Positions 1-10,347 of a stretch of DNA of 64,000 nt are shown here, one piece after another (the stretch's first letter is position 1; each line of letters opens with the position of its first letter). The DNA is from Nymphaea colorata (taxonomy: Eukaryota; Streptophyta; Magnoliopsida; Nymphaeales; Nymphaeaceae): contig NC_045138.2 in NCBI RefSeq assembly GCF_008831285.2, positions 27,437,934 to 27,501,933 on the forward strand, read 5' to 3'. The notes beneath the pieces are model-generated. The model searched no databases. It worked only from the letters and a program-made list of their open reading frames with translations, and had not been told where the DNA came from. The translations under genes were made by a program, and so were the position numbers.

Positions 1-414
1 TTGTGAGAAACTTCTTAGTAGACATTTTTTTTCTATTGACATGATTGGAAGTCTGCTCAACCATGGTAGGCAGTTGGGACTATAAAAAAAAAAAAAGGGA
101 AAAAGACCAACTGTGTAGTTCATTGGAAGGTTGCACATCAGAAAAGTTATCTTAGGTCAGATTGGCTCACATGGGATAAAAAGAAAGGGTGATCTTACAT
201 CCCATCTTCGGCTAACTTTGTTTGACAAATATACCCTGAAATGTTTGAGCTGAATTTTGACTTTTGATCCTAGGTAGTAGCTTATCATGTGGCTCATGTC
301 ATCTACTCCTTAAAATCAGATGTGATTTAGAAAAAGTGATGTACACCATTCAATTTATGCTACTTTTTCCCCCTCTAGATATTCCATTTTATTGGAAATA
401 TAGGTTCTGCTAAT

Positions 415-417
<3 letters not shown>

Positions 418-483
<66 letters not shown>

Positions 484-490
484 TTTTTGT
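418..490. repeat. (AT)n followed by (TTTA)n microsatellite
   Basis: An uninterrupted run of AT dinucleotides passes directly into about nine copies of a TTTA/ATTT tetranucleotide. It is a compound simple repeat in intergenic DNA. Confidence 0.95.
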
Positions 491-844
491 TTATATATTT
501 ACTAAATTATGATTCTAGATGCATTATACATCAAAACAAGGTCGTCCATCTAAACCACCCTTAAATTGTCAGATATTACTTTTAAGTCTGGCTCCTCACC
601 CACCACCACTGGCGACCTGCCAGAGGGAAGGAAGAGACTCAGTGCCTCCCCTGCATGAAATTTTATGCACTATTTTAATAATGACAATAAATGTCTATGG
701 GTAATACAAAGAGAAACTTTTGTAGGGACAAAAAAAAGAAACCACAAAAAAGATTTGGGAATTCGATAAAGGTAAAATTAGTCAATCTTGTATATGCATA
801 TCATTATGACCAATATACCCTTCTAAGCAGTAAAAAGACGTTTT

Positions 845-1150
845 CGTTCTTTTGTCCCCATCATAGTGTTATCTCATTATCTAATAAATATTTTATTAGT
901 TCATACTTATATTTAACATTATCTCATATATATGTATGTTATTTTATTATCTCAAACATGATCTCATATTTATGTCTAGTGTTCTCTCACGCATCTGTTT
1001 GTTATCTCATAAATTATTTGTTATTTCATAAACATTATCTCATACTTATGTTTAGTGTTATTTCATACATTTGTCTGATATTTCACTATCTCATAAATAT
1101 TTGTTATTTTGTACTTATTTGTTATCTCATGCACATGTATATACACTGTA
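845..1150. repeat. Degenerate short-period repeat built on TTATCTCATA
   Basis: The word TTATCTCAT or a one-base variant (TTATTTCATA, TATCTCATAA, TTATCTCAAA) recurs about ten times with irregular spacing over roughly 300 bases. A weaker version of the same vocabulary (TTATCTAATA, TTATCTCGTA) appears at 9740-9890. The irregular spacing points to an old, diverged minisatellite or part of a dispersed element rather than a young tandem array. Confidence 0.6.
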
Positions 1151-1239
1151 TTGACATAAAAGTAAATATGCATATTGATAATAGGGTCCACATCTAATAT
1201 ACACTAGTTATATACACGAAGAGATGTATGGAACTTATT

Positions 1240-1378
1240 CTCGTTTGTGTGTTTGAATGGTATATAGAAAATGGCATTTTGCAAAACACCCAAGGAAGAA
1301 GCGTGTAAGATTATTTATTCCCTTTTGTAATGACTATTTTGCCAGAACATGTCTATCATCTAAACACGCCCTAAAAGA
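1240..1378. mobile_element. Candidate short hAT-like MITE
   Basis: The left end (GTGTGTTTGAATGGTATA) and the reverse complement of the right end (GGCGTGTTTAGATGATAG) form an imperfect terminal inverted repeat around about 100 bases of AT-rich DNA. The GTTTGATnnTA style of end is common in plant non-autonomous hAT-type elements. No clear target-site duplication is visible, so the assignment is tentative. Confidence 0.35.
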
Positions 1379-2277
1379 AATTTATCAATCTCAAAAATGT
1401 CATTGAGGGACTCAAAGAGTTTTATAAATTAGAAACACGGTTTTGCGATGAAAGCTTCAACTAGTGGAGGTTTAATATTATCATACTGACCTAGATTACA
1501 TATTGAATGAAGTCTTATATAACAAATAATCCCTCCATGTGTGTGAGGGAGAGAGAGAGAAAAAAAGTGTGTATTGGTTCTTTGGGGGTATAACATTTTG
1601 AAATAATGAATTAAAAAAATGCATCATATCTCTCTTCTAAATGAGAAACAACTATCTAATAACACACCATTACACCAGAAACAAATATGCTATGAAATCA
1701 CTCTATCTTGTCTGTAACAATCTGACTCACTTCCACATCGGGTTCAAATCCCTAGTGCACCGAACTCGACCTGCCCCCTACCAACATAGGTTTCAACTAA
1801 AAAAGACTAAGAATCTAGACAACCAACTAGTTAACAACCCCCTATATAAGTCCCTTAAGTTTCTTTACAATATTAGATACATCACATCGTGTTTACTTTC
1901 TAATTTAGATTTAGTTTCTTGTGCAGAAAGAAACCAAAACCAGTTGAAAGATAAAATAACTAAGTTAATGCCTTCTACTTGCTTTTCACTTAATCATAGA
2001 GCAGAAAAGTAGGTGTACCAAGTGCTCTGTAAAGTAGGGAACATGAGTTTGTGGCTGCACTGGAGAAGAGAGAGCGGTGCAGCCCCTTGTTAGGACCTGA
2101 CCTTTGTTAGGAACCAGTCACATCCATATTATAAAGCCCTTTTTCTTAACATGATCATTCAGGACAAGGAAGACCAGGTTTCCTTCACTTTTTAACAGTT
2201 TTCTCTAAAGTTTTCTTTTGAGAACCTTAACTTCAGAAGGTTACTGCTGAACCCATGGCAATCCATGTGGAACTTGT

Positions 2278-2296
2278 CAGTCAGTCAGTCAGCAAC
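2278..2296. repeat. (GTCA)n short tetranucleotide run
   Basis: About four and a half copies of GTCA in intergenic DNA. Confidence 0.8.
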
Positions 2297-2430
2297 ATTT
2301 TTTTGTAAGCATAAAATCAAGCATTTCATCTCCTTTGCATGCAAATACATGCATATTTTATGTGTATGTATGAGAGAAAAGGTGTTTGAATTTGGATCCT
2401 ATATGCAATATCTAAATATGAACTGTGATT

Positions 2431-2456
2431 ATATATATATATATATATATATATAT
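2431..2456. repeat. (AT)n microsatellite
   Basis: About 13 uninterrupted AT units in intergenic DNA. Confidence 0.95.
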
Positions 2457-3051
2457 CTTGTAAAGTACTGACAGGTCATGTGGTTTATTGAAACAAAAGA
2501 CATGTACATAGTTCAGCTAGAGTTCTCTAATACTATTGAAAATAAAAGAAAAAGGGAACAACACATGCAATGTCCATAATTTGATCATGGTCAAGTCCAA
2601 ATTATCTTCTTCCTATTGGAAAGTAATGAGATCTAGAAAGCTGGCAAGTTGGATATCTTTTCATGTTCAAACCAATGACTACTGCTCTCAAACATTTCTG
2701 CGTTGCGTGATTGAATTTGGAGTCCATGATTGTGTTATACACGCTCTGAATCCCTCTAGCTTTTGCATGACCTTGTCAATCACTGTCAATACAAAATGAC
2801 AAAGAGAAAGAAGAAATTAGAAAGCCCCAATAGCTACGTCGATGAGCGAGAAAGAGATCGCGCCAAGGCTCCATTAGAACCATACATCCAACTACTTTCG
2901 CCACCATAAAATTCGTAGTTCATCAAACTAAGGATCTTTTTTTTTTTGGGTCATGAGGAAACTGCATCCAGACTTTGTCGCTTGGTAAATAATATAAAAG
3001 CCGGAGGTCAGTACCCATGCCCAAGGGCAGAGATAGGTGGGGGTTCCGTGC

Positions 3052-3367
3052 ATACATGGGCATTCGGCCAGCCCAGCCCAATAAGAGTTGGGCCCGGGTT
3101 GGCACAATGTCTGATGCTTGAGCCTAGACCTGGCCCAATGCCCAAAACCTGAACGAGTCTAGTCTGGCTCAATTAAAATAAAAAAAATATTATTTTAAAT
3201 ATAAAATACATTTTTAATAATAAAATATATTTTATTATTAAATAAAAATAATATAAAAATGTACTCGGAATGAATCAGGCCGGCCCGAGCTGGTCCGATA
3301 CACTATCGGGCCTGATCGGGCTGGTTGCCGAGTACCCATCAAGTACTCGAGCTCAATGCCCACGCTT
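3052..3367. mobile_element. GC-armed, AT-centred inverted-repeat element (copy 1)
   Basis: Two arms rich in GGCCC/GGGCC words flank a centre of about 90 bases that is almost pure A and T. The left end (ACATGGGCATTCGG) and the reverse complement of the right end (GCGTGGGCATTGAG) share the core TGGGCATT. The same architecture occurs at 25651-25979, and related words occur at 16983-17166. This fits a non-autonomous DNA transposon family, probably hAT-like. No intact target-site duplication is seen here. Confidence 0.5.
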
Positions 3368-3478
3368 AGTTCTGTGGGGCATATATCCCGCAAAACCCAA
3401 TTTGAAACTTTGAATTTACATGTTGGATCTCAACAGACCTATGTCCGGGGCAGCCCCATAAAACCCAAGTCACTATCT

Positions 3479-3869
3479 TATGGGCCATTTGATGCATTGG
3501 AAATATGAAGTTGGAAAGAAGTTTCCACAAACTTATTTCGGGAATTGAAGAAATGAAAACAAAATCCAAATTTTCAAAACCTCTTTGTGTTTGTTGTACT
3601 TGGGTTTATGAGAATCCAATGGTAACTTTTTAAGCAAGCATTGAGAATTTAATGGTAACTTTTTAAGCAAACATTGAGAATCCAACAGTAACTTTTTTTT
3701 ATCTTGAAAATTTTTTTCCACCCCTTGAGATGGAAATAAATTTTCAGAAAAGAACTTTCTGAAAACGAACCCAACCTTCACTTTTTTCATCCCAAGTTTG
3801 AAGGGCAGGAAAAATTTTCAAAAATTTGAATTTTCTTACATGGTATCCTGCCCATCAAATGAGCCCTTA
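3479..3869. mobile_element. Candidate MITE with an internal 33-bp triplication
   Basis: The left end TATGGGCCATTTGATGCATT and the reverse complement of the right end TAAGGGCTCATTTGATGGGC form an imperfect terminal inverted repeat about 390 bases apart. Between them lie three copies of a 33-base unit starting at 3610, 3643 and 3676. The ATTTGAT style of end is typical of hAT-type miniature elements. I found no convincing 8-base target duplication. Confidence 0.5.
3610..3705. repeat. 33-bp tandem repeat, three copies
   Basis: Units begin with GAGAATCCAATGGTAACTTT or close variants at 3610, 3643 and 3676. The third copy drifts into a T-run. The array lies inside the candidate MITE at 3479-3869. 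Confidence 0.9.
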
Positions 3870-4856
3870 AAAGACAATTGAAAATTTGTTAATTATACAT
3901 TTAGTGTCCACGAAAAAAGAAAAAAAATCGTAGCCCCGTGGCCCCATCACCTATGCCTGTTTAAACTTATGCAAGAAGGTTAATACCCATGGTTAAGGAT
4001 CTTAAATCATGTCTTTGTCTAACCTTATACTCTATCGATTTCACATTCTGGATATTTAACTTAGCTTCAATAATGTAGGCTATGATTCTCCGTCAATTGA
4101 GATGTCAACGGATCATATTTAAATTGGATGTATATTTTAGCATATTTGTGTCTTTGGATATCTATATATTCTTATTAGAATTTAGACAAAGAAAAATCTA
4201 TACGATGTCCAAATCCAAGATCTGAATTCATAATCCGAATCCGAATTTTAGCTTAACATCTGAATCTACATTCAACATTTAAGCTGAATCTAAACCATGT
4301 TACAGACATTGAGTATCAAATATTTTTGAAAACTATATTTGATCCAAATCTGAATATGAACCCAATTACTTAAATCCAAATCTGAATCTAATCTGATCAT
4401 TTTTTAATCCAGACCCTATTGAGTTTGGATTAAAAATCTAAAACCTTACTTTTAAGTTTCAGATTTTTTTAAAAATGTAAGATTTGAATTATATCAGTTT
4501 AAAGTTACCATGATCTAAAATCTCAATTTGGGTGAAATTAAAAAATTAACAAAATAAAACTATTAAAAATAAGATCAATCAAAAATTAAAAAAAAAACTA
4601 TTAAAAATATTTCTAAACTGATAAAAGCTCTCATGTGGCTCATTTGAATCTGCCACAAAATCAAATCAGTTTGCCATATCGCTCCGAGCTGTTTCTAGTA
4701 GCACTGATCCATCTTGGGTGTACCATATCCAACCTCCTTCAGGTTTCGACTCTGAACCATCCATCTTAGGAGCCTTAAACAATGGCCGACCATCTAAACA
4801 GTCAAAGAAATTTTTAAAGAAATCTGACCAATGGGCTGTTATCTTAACCATTCATA

Positions 4857-5018
4857 AAGGGTCATTTGGTAATAAAAATAATTTATAATTGTTTTATAAA
4901 TATGTTTAAAAATTTGAAGTAGATTCATGAAATACTTTGTTTTATGAATCGTTTCGATCTTTGAAACATATTTACGATACAAATTGTTCTCTTTGCCAAA
5001 CAACCCAAACAACCCAAG
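4857..5018. mobile_element. Candidate short hAT-like MITE
   Basis: The left end AAAGGGTCATTTGGTAAT and the reverse complement of the right end (CTTGGGTTGTTTGGG, then GTTGTTTGGCAAAG) form an imperfect inverted repeat around a roughly 120-base AT-rich centre. The AACAACCCAA unit near the right end is doubled. GGGTnnTTTGGCAA ends are common in plant miniature inverted-repeat elements. No clear target-site duplication was found. Confidence 0.45.
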
Positions 5019-5291
5019 GTATAATAGCGCCATTCCCATAATTGGTTGTCATCAGTTCGATGCACTAGTAGAGCTAGAAATTTTGACTAGTGCAAGCACT
5101 AATTCAATAAATTTTAGGAGCACCTATATATACCAACACTAAAATATATCAAATTGGTAATGTAAAAACAAATAACGTTTGTGATTGCCCACAGTGATTG
5201 CCCACACCAATCATCATGTGGTTCCGCCACTCGGGTTTGATGCCATCCAATCAAAGATGGAGAGGAGATTGTGTTTGTGATTAGACTCAAA

Positions 5292-5361
5292 ACTGGGTTC
5301 AGATCAACAGTGATTATAGATCTCTTACTGGGTTCAGATCAACAGTGATTATAGATCTCTT
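5292..5361. repeat. Perfect 35-bp direct duplication
   Basis: A 35-base unit beginning ACTGGGTTCAGATCAACAGT occurs twice back to back (5292-5326 and 5327-5361) with no difference, so the duplication is recent. A shorter duplication (GTGATTGCCCACA) lies just upstream near 5180-5205. Confidence 0.95.
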
Positions 5362-5755
5362 GCTTGAAACATGAATGAATTACATTCCCTCAAGAATCTT
5401 TAAGTCATGAACTTGCAAAACTATGGATCTAATCGTTCCATGGAATTTGAGATTTGGGATTATAAAATTCCCTCAAGTGCACCCGCATTTCTTATAATTG
5501 CATTTATTATAATCAGTATATATATATATATACGTATGTTAAAAATAACAACGAAAATGCACAAGATCAGTGTAAAACAGCAAAATTTTCTGAATTATAA
5601 TATAAACTTTTTCAACTTTTAGCCTTTTAGGCCCTGGGAAAAGCCAGGAAGAGAAAGAGAAGGTGATCTTCCGTATGACATTACTTCATATTCATAGGGG
5701 AGAAGAAGCGGCACATGTCGACGGCCTCTAGACTCCTTTCACGGAAAAAGCTCAC

Positions 5756-6400
5756 TCACAGGAACCAGGCGGCGGCGACGGCCATGACGACCAAGGTGGC
5801 GGCCTGGATCTTAACTGCCGCAGCGCCGCTGGCGATTTTGTCACTCTCTGGAGCTGGTGAGACTGCCGATGACGGCCCCAGGTTTGATTCTGGGGGGCTG
5901 GGTGGGCTGCTGATCGGCGTTCCAGCAGGTGATGCACCATCGTCGTCGGAAGGTGTTACATCGTCGGAAGCCGGTCCGGGTGCAGGTGCGGCAGAGGTGG
6001 ACGATGGGGAGCTCGCAGGTGTGGAGGCGGTGGGGGAGGTGGCGGGGGTGGAGGCGGAAGGTGAAGTTGCCGGGGACTTGGCAGGAGAGTTTGCGGTAGG
6101 GGAGGAAGAAGGTGCAGGGGTAGTGGCGGAAGGTGCAGGAGTGGCGGCAGAAGAATTAGCCGTGCTGGAAGCAGTAGGAGCAGCTGCAGAAGAATTAGCC
6201 GGGCTGGAAGCAGTAGGAGCAGCGGCCTTAGGGGTGGCGCTCGGAGCAGCGGAGGGAGTGGCTGCCGAGGAGTCAGAGCTTTTATTCTGTGAAGCGGCAT
6301 GGGCCGGGGCGGAGGCAGGGGTGGCAGCCGGAGCCAAAGCGGAGACGGAGGCCGTCAGAGCTAGGCAGATGACGGCGAGGGCGGAGAACCGGTATGCCAT
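5756..6400 (-). CDS. Classical arabinogalactan protein, GPI-anchored
   Basis: A single-exon gene for a 214-residue cell-surface proteoglycan core. Residues 1 to about 22 form a signal peptide (MAYRFSALAVICLALTASVS). The middle is almost entirely Ala, Pro, Ser and Thr in AP, SP and TP repeats with hardly any other residue. Such repeats are sites of proline hydroxylation and O-linked arabinogalactan addition. The last 20 or so residues are hydrophobic (TLVVMAVAAAWFL) after small residues, which fits a GPI-anchor signal. An in-frame ATG lies 24 codons upstream, but the chosen start puts the signal peptide at the N-terminus. Classical family members are usually 100-250 residues, so the length fits. 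An (AT)n-(GA)n tract begins about 360 bases upstream of the start codon. The GC-rich codons also leave long open frames on the opposite strand, which I treat as shadows. The individual family member cannot be named. Confidence 0.85.
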   Translation of the reverse strand: MAYRFSALAVICLALTASVSALAPAATPASAPAHAASQNKSSDSSAATPSAAPSATPKAAAPTASSPANSSAAAPTASSTANSSAATPAPSATTPAPSSSPTANSPAKSPATSPSASTPATSPTASTPASSPSSTSAAPAPGPASDDVTPSDDDGASPAGTPISSPPSPPESNLGPSSAVSPAPESDKIASGAAAVKIQAATLVVMAVAAAWFL

Positions 6401-6762
6401 TGTTTCTTGTTGGTATGACCTCACCGGAGATAGGAATGTCCGGTAAGAGGGTAACTGGATTCCGGCAGTCAAGCACCGACCCTGATGGTGGTGGTGGTGG
6501 TGGTGGTTGGGTGCAGTGCAGGAGAATGGTGGTGGAAGAAGGGAGATGATACAGGGGTTTTTGAAGAGGGTGTCCTCCTCGAAGGGTATGGCCGACCGTT
6601 GGTGTAACGGTCATCGGTTTGTGGGTAGGGAGACGTCAATAGACCGCTTCAACCGGTCAAGGTGCGCGTCTTTTGGGGTGTGTGTGAGAGAGGGAGGGGG
6701 TCAAAACGATCTCCATTTCTTCTCATAACCCTAATTTAGGATCTTTCAAATATAACCAATGG

Positions 6763-6833
<71 letters not shown>
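6763..6833. repeat. (AT)n-(GA)n compound microsatellite
   Basis: About 21 AT units run directly into about 14 GA units. It lies about 360 bases upstream of the arabinogalactan protein start codon and may fall in its promoter. Confidence 0.95.
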
Positions 6834-6835
<2 letters not shown>

Positions 6836-6861
6836 TTTTCCCTTCATTATCAGCACAAGAA

Positions 6862-6930
6862 TGTGTGTGGATTCCATGAGAATCGAACCATGACCACCAG
6901 TTTACAGCAAAACACTTCATTACATAACCT
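6862..6930 (-). pseudogene. Possible tRNA-derived relic (SINE or tRNA pseudogene)
   Basis: On the minus strand, GGTTCGATTCTC matches the consensus of the RNA polymerase III B box. About 40 bases before it is a TATGTAATGAAGTG stretch where an A box would lie. I cannot fold the stretch into a proper cloverleaf, and no acceptor stem pairs. It is therefore at best a tRNA-derived relic, such as the head of a decayed SINE. Confidence 0.25.
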
Positions 6931-9607
6931 TTGCTGACAGAGAACGCTCATGATATTAAATAAAATCAGACAACAAATGTCTAAAGTAGCCAAAGATTGA
7001 TCTCCACAGAATGATCTTATTCCAATAATTAAAGAATCCAGCGGGTACTTCCAAACCTTCCATCTTGATGGCTGTAAAGTTTAATAAGATTCTTTGATTG
7101 ACATGAAGAGATCATTTCAAATCTCCAGAAGCAATGAGGTTATAAAATACTCTAGCATATATCAGAGAAACATTCAAATGACGTAACTGGTGGAAAAGAC
7201 AGGCAACTTAAACTCACTGATTCCTGTTTTGTGAGTGAGACAAGCAAGCACGAAACAATCTTAAGATGAGAAAAAGAAGATGCAGATGCTTATTTGAGCA
7301 GAAAAGCTAGTTTCAAACCTTTCATTAATCAGAAAATAACAAAGAGTTGTAAAATGGGTCCTGCACGGACCTGCTTTCTGAAGAAAATAACGCCAAACAG
7401 GAGTATTTCTCAATACGAAGACCAATCTATAAAAGTTTCCAGGAGAGGAGGAGACAAATCTGCAGTCCATCTGCCATGATTCAGATATACTGCAATTTAA
7501 GTTCGTCGCTTTGTGGACTCTTCATGTTGATGCATCTAAGGAAAAACCACAGCCATGGCATAAACATCTCCCTCAAGTTCTAAATAGCTGCAAATGTTAT
7601 GTCAAATCTAAGCATAGATTGCTCTCTTGCTTTGAACTTCAGACTTGCAGTGAAGTAGTCTCTCAATGTATTGAGTCTAACATCACCATTTGTCCAACCA
7701 ATGCAGATTTGAACATCACGTCACCCCTTTCTACAGATTAATCAAAATAGTGTGGCTTCATATGAAATTGCTTTGTGTATCTCCAGAACAGATTGAGCAC
7801 AGACTATGAAAATGGCAACCGAATGCATATAAATAAGGAAGATCAATGTTAACAGCATGTTGTCATGAACTCGAAGGCATTTGGCAAACCAAAGAATCTT
7901 CCCAAAAAATTCTTCCTATGATATGATGATTGTCGAAATGAATGTGCCTTAAGTTCATCAACACGATCAAAGTAGCTCAGTTGCAACAGACCCTGCATTC
8001 TTATTGTAAGTGACAAACTGCCATTGGAGCATCGATGACCTCATAATTGATGTTCATAAGGATGAGGAATATTCATCTTTGAACTAATGCTGTAGATCCT
8101 TCATGTCATTCTTCTAGCAGGCCAATGGGGTCCCTATTTCCCGTCATTCAAGCTCGGCACAAAGTTTTTCATGTCAAGCTGCAGCTAGTTGCTTGTAATA
8201 AATAGCTTATAAATGTTTTCTTCATAAGCATCAATGGCTGGTTTCTAGAATTTATAGACCATTCAGAGTTGCAACTTTCTTTTAGATAATGTTTGGATGA
8301 CATCCTTAGAAAATGGTGTTTCTCTTATAACTCAGGTGAAAAGATCTTTCTAATAATTTTTAAAAGTTGGCTTGCATTTTGAGTGACAAGACAAAAAACT
8401 TAGCCAATGAGTCAATTAAATACACTTTTCTCTCAAAAATAAAAGGATCTTGTCCATTTTGACCTCCTAATTACCAGCGTATAAGTATGTAAATATTTCT
8501 ATTATTGAGTAAGTACAAGGAGTATTTCATGTTACTGTTCAAGAAAAAAGCCGAAGCCCCCCTTTTCCCAAATATATTCGCAAAGTACTTAAACTTTTTT
8601 TTTGGCAATTGTTATCATGTTATATTCAACTGCTATAGCGGTTTGGAATCTACAAATTATAACCATGCATTTTTTCCTCTTTCTCTCTCTCTCTCTTCTT
8701 TTTTTCCTCTCATCATGATGTCTTCTTCTCTCTCTCTCTATCTCTTTCACTTCTTTGATTTTTATACTCTAGTGACAGCTGATCATCTCTTTTAATTTAA
8801 TGCATTCTCAGTTCGTCGTCTCCTTTGCTCTCTCAAATCTCATTGAAATTTCATTAATGCAACCAAAGGGATGCCAGTGTAGAGAAGCTTTTAATGCTTA
8901 AAAATGTAAGCGTAGTCTTTACAAAAGAATTTTGTGGATTGTGGATAGTTAACCATAAAGTGCCAATTTTTCATGGAAGGCTATGAAATTTGTTTTCTTT
9001 TCTGACTTACAAAAAAGCACATTTAAGTTTTGATTGAATAATAAAAAGTACTCTTTAAATTTTTTTCATGATTTCATTGACTTGTTTTCTATGTAATTTA
9101 GTCAGCTAACTGAAGAACTTCTTTATATGACCAAACTAAACTCTCAATTTTATTTTTTATGTGAAAATTTGGCTGTTTTCTCTCTGAAAATATGCCTTTT
9201 TCTAAACTTTAAACAAGAACAGGCTATTTAGCTTATTTTCTACGTAAAAGTGTTGAACTTTATAAGTTTTCTTCTTCTTTTCATATGCTTTTCCTTTCAC
9301 CATTTCATTGTTTAAACACTAAATATCAACATTTTAAGACAAATTATGTGGTTAACCTTGTCCCGCTTGTGCTTCAATGATTATGGTCCTTTAGCAGCTG
9401 ATAGGAAAAGGAGTTATTTATATTATCTAAAAGTAGATGCCTTATGATAAAGTGGTGCCCAACATATTAAAGTGGTAATTAGCACATTCATATTAAACTA
9501 CTAGTCATCCATTTTGCTCTTTTAAGGCACAAAAGATATTCACCAAGTCACTACTACATTCATATCATTCAACATCGTGAGTTCCTTTCTAGAACAGCTA
9601 CACCCGC

Positions 9608-9646
9608 ATACATACATACATATATACATACATACATATATATACA
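9608..9646. repeat. (CATA)n / (TA)n microsatellite
   Basis: Interleaved CATA and TATA units in intergenic DNA. Confidence 0.9.
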
Positions 9647-10070
9647 AGAAATTTGCATGACTTTTTAAAGTCATCCAGCTATCTAACGAAGACTATTCGA
9701 CTTAACATGATGAACGGTTAAGAGAAACATGGAAAAAAAATTATAAGTATTTTCATTATCTAATATTAATTTATACATTTTTCTCTCAACTATGCATTTG
9801 TTCATTCGTTATAATTATTTTTATTTTTTTATAAATATTATCTAATTTATAACTATATTTAGTATTATCTAATAACATTATCTCGTACATCAACCAACTT
9901 CAAGTGCGACCTCCTCTCTTGAATCTTGATATGAGGCCGAAGGGACGAGCTTTTACACTCGATTCCTTTTTACACAACTGACCTGCAGAGTGAGGAAGGA
10001 CCAGGAAACAATAAAATATCCCGAAGTATCCCACTTTCTCGGATAAGTGAACGTAACCGGACTCTCCATG

Positions 10071-10078
10071 TATAAATG
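10071..10078 (+). promoter_or_regulatory. Possible TATA box of the RABD2 gene
   Basis: TATAAATG lies 277 bases upstream of the RABD2 start codon and is followed by a purine/pyrimidine-rich leader. A second candidate (CATAAATAAG) lies near 10179. The leader contains CT-rich runs typical of plant transcription start regions. Which box is used cannot be told from sequence. Confidence 0.4.
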
Positions 10079-10347
10079 GCGGGGAGAGAGAGACTATCGG
10101 AGTCATAAATGCCGGGAGCGAGCGAGGGAGGGGGAGAGAAATCAACCGCCTGGAAGAAACGTCCACTCCCTTTCTCCCATAAATAAGGCTCCCCTGGCCC
10201 TTTCGTTCCCTTTGATTTCTGCCCCTTTCTCTTTCCCTTTCTCTCTCTGACCAAAGAAAGAAGGGAAGGTGAAGAAAGAGAACAAAAGGAAAAAAACAGG
10301 AAGGAAGAGGAAGCTGAGAATTCTTTTTTGCCTTGTATTTTTCAGCC

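Larger units (their letters stand above)
1..5700. other. Intergenic, AT-rich, repeat-laden region
   Basis: I see no convincing gene here. The open frames are short, low in complexity and without splice-linked partners. The stretch holds an (AT)n/(TTTA)n microsatellite, a degenerate array of TTATCTCATA-like words, several short inverted-repeat elements and small tandem duplications, listed separately. The part from about 4080 to 4460 is rich in repeated words of the AATCCGAATC / AAATCTGAATC kind and looks like a decayed dispersed repeat of unknown class. Confidence 0.7.
6401..10060. other. Intergenic region between the arabinogalactan protein and RABD2 genes
   Basis: The first 330 bases are presumably the promoter and leader of the minus-strand arabinogalactan protein gene. 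The rest has no frame I can link to a known protein. It contains (AT)n-(GA)n at 6763, a tRNA-like promoter-box relic near 6866-6925, CT-rich DNA at 8675-8750 and a CATA repeat at 9608. The stretch 7260-8230 is less AT-rich than its surroundings and could be an old untranslated or decayed transcribed sequence, but I recognise nothing in it. Confidence 0.6.

Noticed and set aside
691-1197. 168-codon frame rich in Ile, Tyr, Ser and Cys
   Set aside because: It is translated AT-rich repeat (TTATCTCATA words), and its composition is that of repeat DNA rather than a protein.
1720-1775. GGTTCAAATCCC resembling a tRNA T-arm/B box on the plus strand
   Set aside because: No A box at the right distance and no cloverleaf. 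It may be a SINE relic but cannot be supported.
4666-4851. 61-codon minus-strand frame with a protein-like look
   Set aside because: It adjoins the candidate MITE at 4857, has no recognisable motif and is too short to support.
5956-6300. Leu/Pro-rich minus-strand frame
   Set aside because: It is an out-of-frame shadow of the arabinogalactan protein, without signal peptide or plausible domain.
5715-6446. 243-codon open frame on the plus strand, Gly/Ala/Glu-rich
   Set aside because: It is the antisense of the Ala/Pro/Ser-rich arabinogalactan protein. The GC-rich repetitive codons keep several frames open. Only the minus-strand frame has a signal peptide and a GPI tail.
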